A stretch of 64,000 nucleotides of DNA, taken from the NCBI RefSeq assembly GCF_009830945.1, contig NZ_VWVV01000003.1, positions 62,001 through 126,000 on the forward strand, given 5' to 3'. This stretch comes from Nocardiopsis sp. FR4 (GTDB lineage: Bacteria > Actinomycetota > Actinomycetes > Streptosporangiales > Streptosporangiaceae). Made by a program: the position numbers and the translations under genes. Positions 19,002-28,794 of the stretch are shown piece after piece. The notes beneath the pieces are model-generated. The model was not told the DNA's origin, did no database searches, and saw only the letters and a list, made by a program, of their open reading frames with translations. Positions within the stretch are counted from its first letter, which is position 1, and each line of letters starts with the position of its first letter.

Positions 19002-19535
19002 TCAGATGTCCAGGTCGGACACGTCGTACACCGCGCGGTACTCCAGCCCCTCCCCGGTGATCCGCTCGCGCGCGCCCCGGTCCAGGATCAGCGCGACCGC
19101 CACCACCTCGGCGCCCGCCTCGCGCAGCGCCTCGACGGCCGTCATCACCGAGCCGCCGGTGGTCGAGGTGTCCTCCAGGGCCAGCACGCGCCGCCCGCGC
19201 ACGTCGGGACCCTCGATGCGCTTCTGCAGCCCGTGCGCCTTGCCCGCCTTGCGCACCACGAAGGCGTCCAGCCTGCGCCCGCGCGCGTGCGCGGCGTGCA
19301 GCATGGCGGCGGCCACCGGGTCCGCGCCGAGCGTCAGGCCGCCCACCGCGTCGAACTCCAGGTCCGCGACGTTGTCCAACATGACCGAACCGACCAGCGG
19401 CGCGGCCTCCCCGTCCAGGGTGACCCGGCGCAGGTCGACGTAGTAGTCGGCCTCCATACCCGAGGACAGGGTCACCTTCCCGCGCACGACCGCCTTATCG
19501 TTGATCCGACGCAGGAGTTCATCACGTTCGCTCAT
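19002..19535 (-). CDS. pyrE: Orotate phosphoribosyltransferase
   Basis: The 177-residue type I phosphoribosyltransferase makes OMP from orotate and PRPP. Motifs: SSGMEADYYVDLR, LGADPVA, VRKAGKAHGL and the PRPP loop VLALEDTSTTGGSV. The start was set at the ATG with MSERDELL; an upstream ATG at 19541 is also possible and neither has a strong ribosome site. It is separate from other pyr genes here and diverges from cutA. Confidence 0.92.
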   Translation of the reverse strand: MSERDELLRRINDKAVVRGKVTLSSGMEADYYVDLRRVTLDGEAAPLVGSVMLDNVADLEFDAVGGLTLGADPVAAAMLHAAHARGRRLDAFVVRKAGKAHGLQKRIEGPDVRGRRVLALEDTSTTGGSVMTAVEALREAGAEVVAVALILDRGARERITGEGLEYRAVYDVSDLDI

Positions 19536-19608
19536 GATCATCGAGCCTAGAACACCGGGTGGGACGGACGGCACCGAGGCACCCGGGTCGAAGTCGGAAG
19601 GGACGGCC

Positions 19609-19950
19609 GTGCCACACCCCGGGACCACCGTGCGGGTCGAGACCACCGTCGACACCAGGGACGGCGCCGAACACCTGGCGCGGTCGGTGATCGAGCACCG
19701 CCTGGCCGCCTGCGCCCAGGTGGGCGGGCCGATCACCAGCTACTTCCGCTGGGAGGGGCGGGTCCAGGCCGACGAGGAGTGGACGGTGGTGATCAAGACC
19801 GCCGCCGACCGCCTGGACGAGCTCGTGGCGCACCTCGGCGCCGTGCACCCCTACGACGTCCCGGAGGTGGTCGCCGTGCCCGTCACCGGCGGGAACCCCG
19901 CCTACCTGGAGTGGGTGCGCGACGAGACGCGGGGAGGCGCCCCCGCGTGA
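19609..19950 (+). CDS. cutA: CutA-family divalent-cation tolerance protein
   Basis: The 113-residue protein matches CutA1 (about 105-115 residues, trimeric ferredoxin-like): AEHLARSVIEHRLAACAQ, SYFRWEGRVQADEEW and HPYDVPEVVAVPV. The family is linked to copper tolerance in E. coli but its true role is unclear. The GTG at 19609 follows GGAAGG at seven bases. Its stop overlaps the next start (GTGA). Confidence 0.9.
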   Translation: MPHPGTTVRVETTVDTRDGAEHLARSVIEHRLAACAQVGGPITSYFRWEGRVQADEEWTVVIKTAADRLDELVAHLGAVHPYDVPEVVAVPVTGGNPAYLEWVRDETRGGAPA

Positions 19951-20531
19951 TCGCCGTCCTGCTCCCCCCGACCCTGGGCGCCCCCACCCGGCTGCCGCAC
20001 CTGGGTGAACGGCTGCCCGCGCGCGGCCTCACCCCCGTCCGCCCCGAGGTGGGCGGCGACGAGCACCCGCCGCACGCGGCCCGCTACGTCGCCCGCGCCA
20101 GCCTGGAGATCAACCGCCTGGTCGCCCCGGACACCCCGGTCGCCCTGGTCGCCGAGGGCGGGGCCGGGCCGCTGCTGGGCGCGGTCGGGCAGGCGCAGCG
20201 GGCCGCGCACCGGCCGGTGTTCGGCTACGTGCTGGTGGACTCCTACCTGCCCCAGCCCGGCAGCCCCACCCGCGAGGAGATCCTCCGGTCGCAGAGCCCC
20301 GAGGGCGCCGCGGCGGCCGGGCCGGACACACCCGCCGGCTACCGGACCGAGCCGCTGCCGATGCTCTCCGACTGGCCGGACGCGCCGTGCGGCTACCTGC
20401 TCACCGATCCCGCGCTGGCGCACACGGCGCGGCTGTCGCGGCTGCGCGGGTGGAGCGTGCGCGAGACGGCACCGGAAGAGGCCCCGGCGGCCCTGGCCGA
20501 ACTCCTGGTGGAGCTGCGCGGCACCGGCTGA
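19947..20531 (+). CDS. Alpha/beta-hydrolase-like protein lacking the nucleophile, unknown function
   Basis: The 194-residue protein is translationally coupled to cutA (GTGA). It looks like a reduced alpha/beta hydrolase: a first strand IAVLLPP, then PVALVAEGGAGPLLGAV where the nucleophile elbow G-x-S-x-G would sit but Ser is absent, then FGYVLVDSYLP. It is therefore likely non-catalytic. No named family recognised. Confidence 0.55.
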   Translation: MIAVLLPPTLGAPTRLPHLGERLPARGLTPVRPEVGGDEHPPHAARYVARASLEINRLVAPDTPVALVAEGGAGPLLGAVGQAQRAAHRPVFGYVLVDSYLPQPGSPTREEILRSQSPEGAAAAGPDTPAGYRTEPLPMLSDWPDAPCGYLLTDPALAHTARLSRLRGWSVRETAPEEAPAALAELLVELRGTG

Positions 20532-20617
20532 GCCCTCCGGGGCGGCCGCGGTGCGACCGGGTTCCGGAACCGGAAAACCGGGTGACAGCGCGGCAGCGGG
20601 CTACGGAGAATCAGCCC

Positions 20618-21277
20618 ATGCTCACAGATCACTTCCCGCCGCTGGGACTGCGCCTGCGCACGCCGCGCCTGGAGCTGCGGATCCCGTCCTACGAGGACCT
20701 CGGCCAGTTGGCCGAGGCGGCCCTCGGGGGGATCCACGACCCGGACACGATGCCGTTCGCCGAACCGTGGACCGACCAGCCTCCGGACAGGCTCGCCCTC
20801 GGGGTGGTGCAGCACAACCTCGGGCAGTTGGCCTCGTGGACCCCCGAGGACTGGGGGCTCAACCTGGTCGTCGTCCACGAGGGCTCCGTGGTCGGCGTCC
20901 AGGACATGCGGGGAAGGCGGTTCCCGGCCACCCGGCAGGTGGACACCGGCTCGTGGCTGGGCCGCGCCCACCAGGGCCGGGGCATCGGCACCGAGATGCG
21001 GGCGGCCGTGCTGCACCTGGCCTTCGAGGGCCTGGGAGCCGTGGCGGCGGTGTCAGCGGCCATCGAGGGGAACCGGGCCTCGGAGCGGGTCTCCGAACGC
21101 CTGGGGTACCGGCCCGACGGGATCAACCTGATCGAGCTCCGGGGCAGCAGGGCGGTGGAGAACCGCTACCGGCTGACCAGGGAGGGCTGGGAGGCGCACC
21201 GCCGTGTTCCGGTCACCGTGACGGGTCTGGAGCCGTGCCTGCCCTTCTTCGGCCTGGGGGACGCCGAGGGGGAGTGA
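20618..21277 (+). CDS. GNAT-family N-acetyltransferase (RimJ/RimL-like)
   Basis: The 219-residue protein has the GNAT pattern: LRTPRLELRIPSYED at the start, VGVQDMRG strand, SWLGRAHQGRGIGTEMRAAVL with the acetyl-CoA-binding R/Q-x-x-G-x-G/A loop, and GNRASERVSERLGY. The layout fits RimJ/RimL or aminoglycoside-type acetyltransferases acting on amino groups. The substrate is unknown. GGAG precedes the ATG by nine bases. Confidence 0.85.
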   Translation: MLTDHFPPLGLRLRTPRLELRIPSYEDLGQLAEAALGGIHDPDTMPFAEPWTDQPPDRLALGVVQHNLGQLASWTPEDWGLNLVVVHEGSVVGVQDMRGRRFPATRQVDTGSWLGRAHQGRGIGTEMRAAVLHLAFEGLGAVAAVSAAIEGNRASERVSERLGYRPDGINLIELRGSRAVENRYRLTREGWEAHRRVPVTVTGLEPCLPFFGLGDAEGE

Positions 21278-21339
21278 CGCGCGCCCGGCCCGGATCTCCG
21301 GCCCGGATCCCCGGCCCGGGGACCGGTGCGCCGCCTCGC

Positions 21340-22155
21340 CTAGCGGCGCACCTGGACGACCACCGTGCCCGCGGCCTTGTCGTGCAGGCACCGCTGGAGC
21401 GTCTTGTCCCGCAGGGGCCACAGCACGTTGGTGAGGGACCAGGGCAGCACCCAGTTGACCAGGTTGGTGTGCCCGGGGGCGTAGAGCAGCGCCCGCACCA
21501 GCGCGCGGCCCGCGGTGACCCTCCCGCTCCCGTCGGCCCGCACCACCCACAGGCCGAAGATGATCTTGCCGACCGACCGGCCCCACAGGAGGGTCTGCAG
21601 CCACTCCAGCAGGATGGGCAGCAGGAAGAAGCTGAAGACGTAGGTCCCGGCGAAGACCGCCTCGGCGGCTCCCTCGAGAACGCCGCCGCCCACGATCATG
21701 CTGATGGCGGTTCCCAGCATCATCATCAGGTACCAGACGACGGCGAAGAGGATCGTGTCGATCAGCCTCGCCACGAAGCGCAGCCCCAGCTCGGGCCGGC
21801 CGACCTCGGGCCGGGCGGGGTTCCACTCGCCGGGGTCCCTGAGCACCGGAGGCAGCCAGGGGCCCCGCGGGGCGTGGGGGCCGGGGTGCCCCGGGTAGCC
21901 CTGCTGACCCGGAACCGGGCCCTGGGCGGGGGCGGCGGGAAAGGGCGGGGCCTTGAGGACCGGGCCCTGCCGGGCGTTCCCGCCGGGCCACCCGGGCTGG
22001 GGGTGGGGAGCCTCGGGGCCCTGGGGGGCGGAGGGGGTCGGCCACCCGGGCTGGGCATAGGGGGTCGCCGGACCCCGCTGGGCGTTCCCGCCCGGTTGCG
22101 CGGGGCCGTCGGCCCGCTGGCCGGCCCGGGGGTGGGGCTGGTACGGGGGCTGCAT
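21340..22155 (-). CDS. RDD-family membrane protein with Pro/Gly-rich N-terminus
   Basis: The 271-residue protein has about 120 residues of Pro, Gly and Gln-rich sequence (repeats of PGWP/PGQQGYPG), then an RDD domain: LGLRFVARLIDTILFAVVW, a second and third helix, GRSVGKIIFGLWVV and LVNW...LWPLRDKTLQRCLHDKAAGTVVV. RDD proteins are small polytopic proteins often placed in envelope or ion-exchange roles. AGGAACCCC precedes the ATG. It shares strand with eccC but is 299 bases downstream with no gene in that gap. Confidence 0.85.
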   Translation of the reverse strand: MQPPYQPHPRAGQRADGPAQPGGNAQRGPATPYAQPGWPTPSAPQGPEAPHPQPGWPGGNARQGPVLKAPPFPAAPAQGPVPGQQGYPGHPGPHAPRGPWLPPVLRDPGEWNPARPEVGRPELGLRFVARLIDTILFAVVWYLMMMLGTAISMIVGGGVLEGAAEAVFAGTYVFSFFLLPILLEWLQTLLWGRSVGKIIFGLWVVRADGSGRVTAGRALVRALLYAPGHTNLVNWVLPWSLTNVLWPLRDKTLQRCLHDKAAGTVVVQVRR

Positions 22156-22454
22156 GGGGTTCCTGCCGTCCGTCGTGGTCTGGTCTCGTCGCGTGGTGGC
22201 GCCGGGGCGCGGCCGGTCGCCGCCAGCCGCTCGCGCACGGGCCGAGGGGGCGGAACCGGTGTGCGCGGGGGCGCGGTGGTCTCCGGGTGCCGGGACCGCC
22301 CGCGGAGGGACCGTGGGAACCCCTCCGCACGCGGCCGTCACGGCACGACGTGTCCACGGTACGGGGCGCGACCGTCATTCGCGCGGTCGGGTTCCCCGGC
22401 GCCCGGAGGCCGGGGCGCGGCCCGCGGGTCCCGGGACGTTCCCGGCCGCTCCGG

Positions 22455-25400
22455 TCAGCCCCGCACGTCGCGCAGCGCGGTCTGGACCAGCCTCGGGCTG
22501 CCGCCCCGGGTCACCCACTTGCCGCGTCCGGCGGGCTGGTGGGCCGCGTACACCCGCGGCAGGATCTGGCCCTCACTGCGGTCGCCCGACATCACCAGCG
22601 CGCTCGTGCCGATCTCGCGCATCGCCTGCACCAGGGGGTCGTACATGCCGCGTCCCGCGCCGGCCACCCGGCGCGCCACCACGAAGTGCAGACCGATGTC
22701 GCGTCCGTTGGGCACGAAGGGCACGAAGGGCGCCAGCGGCTTCTGGCCCGCGGTGGTGAGCACGTCGTAGTCGTCGGCCATCACCACGATGCGCGGTCCC
22801 TTGAACGACCCGGGCTCCATGGAGTCCACGTCCCCGTCCTCGGGCAGGCGGCCCTCGACCTCCTTGGCCACGCCGCCCGCGAGCCCCGCGCACACGCGCG
22901 GGCTGCTGGCGTACCCGCCCATGTACTCCTCGGGCACCACGTTGCGCAGGGTCCGGCGGGGGTCCATCACCGCGAACACGACCTCGTCGGAGGAGTAGCG
23001 CTCCACCAGCCCCTCGGCGACCAGGCGCAGCAGGTTGGTCTTGCCGCACTCCCCGTCGCCCAGGACCAGCAGGTTCTGGTCCCGGTCGAACAGGTCGAGC
23101 AGGACCGGCTCCAGGGCGCGCTCGTCCACGCCGATCGGCACCGCCACGGGCTCGGCCTCCGCCGTGGGCAGGGTGCTCACGGACAGCCGGTGCGGCAGCA
23201 CGCGCACCCGGGGGGCCCGCTTGCCCCGCCAGGCCTGGTCCACCGAACGCACGGCCTTCTCCACGACCTCGCCCAGGTTGTCGCCGTCGGCCACCCCGTC
23301 GATCCGGGGCAGCGCCACCTGGCCGAACAGCTCGGCGTCGGTGAGCACCCGGCCCGGGGTCTTGGCGCTGATCGTCTCCGCCAGCTTGCGGTCGATGGTG
23401 GAGTCCGAGGCCTCGTTGAGGTGCAGCTCCACCTTCTGCCCGAAGTTGGACTGGGCGGCGATGCGCACGTCGTTCCAGCGCAGCATCCCCGCCACCACGT
23501 GCACGCCGAACCCGCCGCCGCGCTGCAGCAGCTCGGTGACGATCGGGTCGATGTCCTCGAAGTCCTTGCGCAGCGCGCCGAAGCCGTCCACGCAGAACAC
23601 CACGTCGGCGCTGGCCAGCTCGGGGACCTCGCCGCGGGCGTGCATCCGGCGCAGCTGGGCCACCGAGTCGATCCCGCGCTCGCGGAACACCTCCTGGCGG
23701 TGTTCGAGCATCCCCTGCAGCTCCTCGACCGTGCGGCGCACCCGCTCGGAGTCGGTGCGCACCGCCACCCCGCCCACGTGCGGCAGCGCCGCCAGGGACT
23801 GCAGGCCGCCGCCCATGAGGTCCAGGCAGTACACGGCCACCTGTTCCGGCGTGTGGGTGAGCGCCAGCGACAGCACCAGCGTGCGCAGCAGGGTCGTCTT
23901 GCCGCTCTGCGGGCCGCCGATGACGGCCGCGTGGCCGCCGGACGCGGTCAGGTCGAGCTTCCACACGCCCTGCCACTGCTTGGTGGCGTCGTCCAGCAGG
24001 CCGAGCGGTATCCGCATCGGCTCGTGCTCGCCCGGCAGCCGCAGGCCCAGGCCCGACTCCTCCGGTTCGCCCGCCACCTGGTCCAGGGTGGTCGTGGCGG
24101 GCAGCGGGGGAAGCCAGATCTCGCGGGTGCGCTCCCCGTGCCGGCCGAACTGGCCCACCATCACGTCCAGAAGGGTCGGGCCCACCGTGCGGGAGGGCAT
24201 CGGCGTGTCCTCCGCGGCGGACGCGGCCTCGACGGCGGCGGACTCCTCGCCGCCGCTGTTGTAGGCGGTGTAGCGGCGCACCGACGGGGTGCCCTCGGCG
24301 GGCTCCTCCTCGGCCACCGGGCCCCGGTAGGGGCCGGACACGTATCCGGCCTTGAAGCGCTGGTAGACGCTGGTGTCCACCTTCAGGTAGCCGAACCCGG
24401 GCAGGGAGGGCAGGTGGAAGGCGTCCGGGGTGTTGAGGACGGTGCGGCTCTCCTCCTCGGAGAAGGTGCGCAGGCCCAGCCGGTAGGACAGGTAGGTGTC
24501 CAGGCCGCGCAGCTTGCCGCCCTCGATGCGCTGGCTGGACAGGAGCAGGTGCACGCCGATGCTGCGCCCGATCCGGCCGATGGACAGGAACAGCTCGATG
24601 AAGTCGGGGCGCGCGGTCAGCAGCTCGCCGAACTCGTCGATGATCACCAGCAGGTGCGGCAGCGGCGGCAGGCTGGGATCGTGCTCGCGCTTGTAGGTGT
24701 AGTCGCCGATGTTGGCCACGTTCCCGGCGTCGCGCAGCACCTGCTGGCGGCGCTGCACCTCGCCGGACAGGCTGGCGTACACCCGCTCGATCAGCGCGGC
24801 GTCGTCCTCCAGGTTGGTGATCACCCCGGCCACGTGCGGCATGTCCTCGAAGGGCGCGAACGTGGCGCCGCCCTTGTAGTCGACCAGGACCATGCTCACC
24901 CGCTCGGGCGGGTGGGACGCGGCCAGCGCCAGCACGAGCGTGCGCAGCATCTCGCTCTTGCCCGAACCGGTGGCGCCCACGCACAGGCCGTGCGGGCCCA
25001 TGCCCAGCTGCGCCGACTCCTTCAGGTCCAGGATCACCGGCTGGCCCATGTCGTCCACGCCGATGGGCACCCGCAGGAACGCCCGCTCGCTGCGCGGTGC
25101 CCACAGCCGCTGCACGTCCATGGCCCCCGGGTCCTGCACCCCCATCATCTGGGGGAAGTCGACGCTGCCGCCCTCCTGGGCGGTCTCCTCGACCGACTCC
25201 GGGGACAGGCGCAGCGGGGCGAGCATCCGGGCCAGTCCGGTGAGGGTGGCGGCGGAGACGTCGTCCACGGTGCCGGTGGTCACCACCGGGTCGGCGCCGC
25301 GCAGTTCCTCGACGCGGACCCGGTCGCCGCTGACCGTGACGCGCACGTTCACGTCCCCCGGCTCGTCGACCTGCCGGGACACCAGGTGCAGCACGGTGAC

Positions 25401-26444
25401 GCCCAGGGAGGCGGGGTCCACGGCGTCGTCGGGGCGCACCAGCTCGGCGGCCACCCCGCCGTGGGTGTCGTGGATGACCAGCAACCGCCGCATCATCTGG
25501 TAGGCCTCGCGCTTGCCCATGCCGCGGCGGACCTCGGAGGCGAAGTCGGTGCGCGAGCGCAGCTCGTCGGCGAGCAGCCCGCCCAGCTTGCCGGGGTCGG
25601 GCGCGATCAGCCGGACCGCGGCGCCGCCCTCGCGGCGCTGGGGGTCCAGCACCTGGGGGAGCCAGGGCAGCCAGGACCAGTCGTCGGCGTTCTCGGGCGG
25701 GTAGGACACGGCGAGCCCGGCGTCCTCGGGGGCGTGGAAGGCGCCGAACTGGGCGGCCAGGGCCCGGACCAGGCGCATGACGTCCTCGCGCTCGCCGATG
25801 ACGCTGACGTTGCCCGCCATGTCCAGGGGCAGGGTCAGCGGCATCTCGGGGACCGAGGCGAAGCGGCGGATGGCGGCCTGGGCCTCGGACAGCATGAAGG
25901 GGTCGGTGGGGGTCAGGGCGGTGCCCTGCTCGGCGAGCCGCAGGGGGCGGCCCTCGGTCAGCCCGGTGCCCACGCGCACCCTCAGGAAGTCCCGGTGCCT
26001 GCGCCTGCGCTCCCACAGCCGGGTGGGGTCGCGGACGATGTCGTACAGCGCCTCGGGCGGGGGGTCGAGCAGGCGGGCGTGGGCGCGGGTGCTCTGCTCC
26101 CAGCCGGTGAGCTCCTCGCGCAGCTCCTCCAGGTACTGCAGGTACAGCTCGCGCTCGTTGCGCCGCTGCCGTCCGACCTGGCCGCGCCGGGAGAAGAGCA
26201 TGGCCAGGGCGGCGAGGAGGGCCACGACCAGGACGACGCCGCCCAGCGCGATGAACGCCGGGTTGCGCATGACCATCATGATGGTCATCGACGCCATCAT
26301 GCCGACCATGGGCAGGATGGTCATCAGGGGGTTGCCCTGAGCCTTGCCGTCGGGGAGGGTCGGCGGGGCCTCCACCTCGTGGGCCTCCTGGGCCGGAGCG
26401 GGATGCACGGTCCGTGTCGGCCGGTGCACGACGCGAAGACTCAT
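22455..26444 (-). CDS. eccC: Type VII secretion ATPase EccC (FtsK/SpoIIIE, three ATPase domains)
   Basis: The 1329-residue protein fuses the EccCa and EccCb halves. Two membrane helices lie at about residues 39-59 and 61-84, with a long cytoplasmic part. Three P-loops occur: GATGSGKSE at about 490, GGPQSGKTT at about 847 and GDGECGKTN at about 1131. The first domain has VLVDYKGGATF and the Walker B-like LVIIDEFGELL. It is the motor of ESX secretion, recognising WXG100 substrates at its C-terminal domains. AGGAAAG precedes the ATG. It runs opposite to the plus-strand ESX genes, downstream of DUF6177. Confidence 0.95.
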   Translation of the reverse strand: MSLRVVHRPTRTVHPAPAQEAHEVEAPPTLPDGKAQGNPLMTILPMVGMMASMTIMMVMRNPAFIALGGVVLVVALLAALAMLFSRRGQVGRQRRNERELYLQYLEELREELTGWEQSTRAHARLLDPPPEALYDIVRDPTRLWERRRRHRDFLRVRVGTGLTEGRPLRLAEQGTALTPTDPFMLSEAQAAIRRFASVPEMPLTLPLDMAGNVSVIGEREDVMRLVRALAAQFGAFHAPEDAGLAVSYPPENADDWSWLPWLPQVLDPQRREGGAAVRLIAPDPGKLGGLLADELRSRTDFASEVRRGMGKREAYQMMRRLLVIHDTHGGVAAELVRPDDAVDPASLGVTVLHLVSRQVDEPGDVNVRVTVSGDRVRVEELRGADPVVTTGTVDDVSAATLTGLARMLAPLRLSPESVEETAQEGGSVDFPQMMGVQDPGAMDVQRLWAPRSERAFLRVPIGVDDMGQPVILDLKESAQLGMGPHGLCVGATGSGKSEMLRTLVLALAASHPPERVSMVLVDYKGGATFAPFEDMPHVAGVITNLEDDAALIERVYASLSGEVQRRQQVLRDAGNVANIGDYTYKREHDPSLPPLPHLLVIIDEFGELLTARPDFIELFLSIGRIGRSIGVHLLLSSQRIEGGKLRGLDTYLSYRLGLRTFSEEESRTVLNTPDAFHLPSLPGFGYLKVDTSVYQRFKAGYVSGPYRGPVAEEEPAEGTPSVRRYTAYNSGGEESAAVEAASAAEDTPMPSRTVGPTLLDVMVGQFGRHGERTREIWLPPLPATTTLDQVAGEPEESGLGLRLPGEHEPMRIPLGLLDDATKQWQGVWKLDLTASGGHAAVIGGPQSGKTTLLRTLVLSLALTHTPEQVAVYCLDLMGGGLQSLAALPHVGGVAVRTDSERVRRTVEELQGMLEHRQEVFRERGIDSVAQLRRMHARGEVPELASADVVFCVDGFGALRKDFEDIDPIVTELLQRGGGFGVHVVAGMLRWNDVRIAAQSNFGQKVELHLNEASDSTIDRKLAETISAKTPGRVLTDAELFGQVALPRIDGVADGDNLGEVVEKAVRSVDQAWRGKRAPRVRVLPHRLSVSTLPTAEAEPVAVPIGVDERALEPVLLDLFDRDQNLLVLGDGECGKTNLLRLVAEGLVERYSSDEVVFAVMDPRRTLRNVVPEEYMGGYASSPRVCAGLAGGVAKEVEGRLPEDGDVDSMEPGSFKGPRIVVMADDYDVLTTAGQKPLAPFVPFVPNGRDIGLHFVVARRVAGAGRGMYDPLVQAMREIGTSALVMSGDRSEGQILPRVYAAHQPAGRGKWVTRGGSPRLVQTALRDVRG

Positions 26445-26568
26445 CGGCTTTCCTCTCTCGGCGCGGAGGCGGGAAGGCGAGGGCGGGGGCCGCCTGGAGC
26501 AACGCCGGTACGCGGAAGAGAACCCTATCGAAGTCGGTGTCAAACCGGCTTTTCCGTGCGGGCGGCCG

Positions 26569-27999
26569 TCACGTGGCGGAGGCGTCCCCGGGCCGCAGGT
26601 GGGCCATCAGGTCGTGGAAGCGGTCCCAGCCGTCCGGCTCGGTGCCGTCGCCGATCGGGTACCAGAAGGCGGGGGTCATCGGCGGGCCGATCGGGACGCC
26701 GCGTACGGGGGCGGACAGGGCGCGGTCCCGGCCCATCGAGGAGACGCCCTCCACGCCCACCGCGAGGCCGACCGGGGTCGGCACCCCCGACCACTGCGGG
26801 GCGTAGGTGAGGTCGGCGCGTCCCAGGAGGCGCCGCACGGTCATGCCGCGCAGGCCCTCGTTGGCGGTGAGGGCCCGGACCAGGCCGGTCAGCGCGGACA
26901 GGTCCGCCTCCTCGCCGTGGGGGCGGCCCACCGCGAAGGTGACGCCCTCGCGGACGCCGTCGGGGACCGTGCTCACCCGCTGCGTCCCGGCGAAGGCCGG
27001 TACGCCGTCCTCGCGCACGCCCTCCGGCTGGCCGGTGAAGGCCAGCCAGGTGGCCCCCGGCGCGCGGCGGCGGCACAGTTCGGTCATCCGACCCCGGTCC
27101 CAGGCGTGGGTGAGGGGTTCGGCGGTGCCCCACAGGGCGGGGGCGCCGCCCGCCAGGTGCTCGGCCAGCAGCTCGGCCGCGCCGCCCAGGAGCAGGCCCC
27201 GGCTGGCGGGGTGGACGACCTGGAGGTCGACCAGCAGCTGGGTGCCGGGTTCGCCGTCCGCCCCGGACCAGCGGAAGTCGGCGTGGGGCCCGTCCCCGGC
27301 GGAGGCGTCGCGGTCCACCGTGAACGCGGCCTCCGGGTCCCAGACCAGGGGCACCCCGGAGAAGCCGTCGTAGTGGCCGCCGTCGCCGCCGCGCACCACC
27401 CAGCGCGCCCCGGGCTTGCCGAGCAGGGAGCGCAGCGCGTGGGTGAGGCGGCTGGCGGAGGGGGTGACCAGCTGCATGGGGCGGCCGTCGCGGCCGTAGG
27501 CGGCCATGGCGTCGACGAGCCATCCGGAGAGCGGGACCAAGGGGCGGTCCTGGACGACGACGAAGGCCTTCTCCGTCAGGGCGCTGACCGCGGGGTGGTC
27601 GGTGGCGCCGGTGAGGCGGTCGTCGTCGCGCGGCAGGCGGGGCTCGGGTTCCCACAACGCGCCGCCGTGCCGGTCGACCAGGTGGCGGGCGAAGCGCCGC
27701 ACCACCGCGGCGGTGTCGGTGTCGGTGAGCTCGGCTCCGCGGGCCTCCACCCAGTAGGGCTGGGCGGGCAGGTCGTCGCCGAGGCCCTCGCCGAGCAGCC
27801 GCTCGGCCTCCGCGGACAGGGCGAGCCGCTGCGCGGCCTGCATGGCGGCCACGAGCCTGCCGGAGTCGTCGCGCAGCTCGATCACCGCGCCCTCGGCGAC
27901 CGAGCGCACCCGGAGCCCGGGCCCGGCCTCGGCCAGGGCGTCGATGAGGCTGCGCCGTGCGGGGGTCTGGGCCAGCAGGGCGACCACGTCGTGGCTCAC
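26569..27999 (-). CDS. DUF6177-type protein of the ESX locus
   Basis: This 476-residue soluble protein has no signal peptide or membrane helix. I associate its pattern (SHDVVALLAQTPARRSLIDAL, then LTEKAFVVVQDRPLVPLSGWLVDAM, then TPAFWYPIGDGTEPDGWDRFH) with the DUF6177 family found beside actinobacterial type VII genes. It probably helps substrate handling or complex assembly, like EspG-type chaperones by position, but this is inference. The GTG at 27999 follows GGAG at five bases. It is upstream of eccC with a 124-base gap. Confidence 0.65.
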   Translation of the reverse strand: MSHDVVALLAQTPARRSLIDALAEAGPGLRVRSVAEGAVIELRDDSGRLVAAMQAAQRLALSAEAERLLGEGLGDDLPAQPYWVEARGAELTDTDTAAVVRRFARHLVDRHGGALWEPEPRLPRDDDRLTGATDHPAVSALTEKAFVVVQDRPLVPLSGWLVDAMAAYGRDGRPMQLVTPSASRLTHALRSLLGKPGARWVVRGGDGGHYDGFSGVPLVWDPEAAFTVDRDASAGDGPHADFRWSGADGEPGTQLLVDLQVVHPASRGLLLGGAAELLAEHLAGGAPALWGTAEPLTHAWDRGRMTELCRRRAPGATWLAFTGQPEGVREDGVPAFAGTQRVSTVPDGVREGVTFAVGRPHGEEADLSALTGLVRALTANEGLRGMTVRRLLGRADLTYAPQWSGVPTPVGLAVGVEGVSSMGRDRALSAPVRGVPIGPPMTPAFWYPIGDGTEPDGWDRFHDLMAHLRPGDASAT

Positions 28000-28305
28000 G
28001 GGGACTCCACCTTCCTTCCCGGGGGCGGCCGCCGGCGCGGTCACCGTCCGGCTGGCAAACACTACCGAAGGAGGGCGGGGCGGTCCGGCGCCCCGGCCCC
28101 GGGGAGGCGGGGGAACGCGGGTTCTGGCCGGATGCGGCCACGCGGTTCCCGGCGCGGAGCGCGCGGAGCGGAGGGCCCGGTGGAGGGCGGACCGGGGCCG
28201 CGCCGGGGCGAAGCCGCAGGCCGCGGCTGGGAGGGTTCCGGATGCCGTGCGCACCCGTTGTCCACAGGCGCGTGACGTGTCTGTTTCTCCGTCATCGGCC
28301 GCTTG

Positions 28306-28311
28306 TATGAT
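28306..28311 (+). promoter_or_regulatory. Candidate -10 for the ESX substrate operon in the 449-base divergent gap
   Basis: TATGAT stands at 28306-28311 in the gap 28000-28448 between the divergent DUF6177 and WXG100 genes. The -35 (about 28283-28288, GTTTCT) is poor, so an activator or alternative sigma factor may be needed. The leader to the first esx start would be about 130 bases. The left part of the gap is GC-rich and I see no gene in it. Confidence 0.4.
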
Positions 28312-28448
28312 GCAGATCCTCCCTCAATGGCGGGACCGAGTCCGTCGTCTGGCCGCGGGAACTCCTCCGAACTGCGGGCACGCCGCGCGCATCCTCCCCT
28401 GCGGGAGGCGACAGCCTCGTGAGGACCCCCAGGAAAGCAGGTGAAGAG

Positions 28449-28778
28449 TTGTCACGTTGGGAAATCGGCAGCAACACCCTGAACACCCTGTCCCAGAACA
28501 CCGCCACCGTCGGTGACGAGCTCACCAACCTCATCCAGCAGCTCGTGCAGGCCGCGGAACCCCTCTCCGGCAAGTTCGACGGCGCGGGCAAGGCCGCCTT
28601 CGACTCCTTCAAGATGCGGGCCGACGGCATCGCCGCGGACCTGCGCGCCGGCCTGGGCTCCATCCAGGAGGGCCAGTCGGGCATGAACGCCGCGTTCACC
28701 ACCGGCGCCCAGACCATGGCCGACGACGCCAACCAGAAGATGGGCGCGGCCAACTTCGACGCCGCCAAGTTCCGCTGA
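28449..28778 (+). CDS. WXG100-like ESX substrate (first of pair)
   Basis: The 109-residue helical-hairpin protein opens with LSRWEIGSNTLNTL and has a central turn KFDGAGKAAFDSF, where the usual W-x-G is F-D-G. I chose the TTG at 28449 behind AGGTGAAGAG; a GTG at 28419 would add ten residues. Size, pairing with a second 98-residue gene 16 bases downstream and location beside eccC make it an EsxA/EsxB-type secreted dimer subunit. The C-terminus lacks an obvious YxxxD/E. Confidence 0.85.
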   Translation: MSRWEIGSNTLNTLSQNTATVGDELTNLIQQLVQAAEPLSGKFDGAGKAAFDSFKMRADGIAADLRAGLGSIQEGQSGMNAAFTTGAQTMADDANQKMGAANFDAAKFR

Positions 28779-28794
28779 CCCCCGAGGAGCACAC

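Noticed and set aside
22287..26810. Very long plus-strand open frame opposite eccC
   Set aside because: It is the antisense shadow of eccC, composed of His/Gln/Val-rich sequence typical of high-GC reverse frames, with no recognisable domain.
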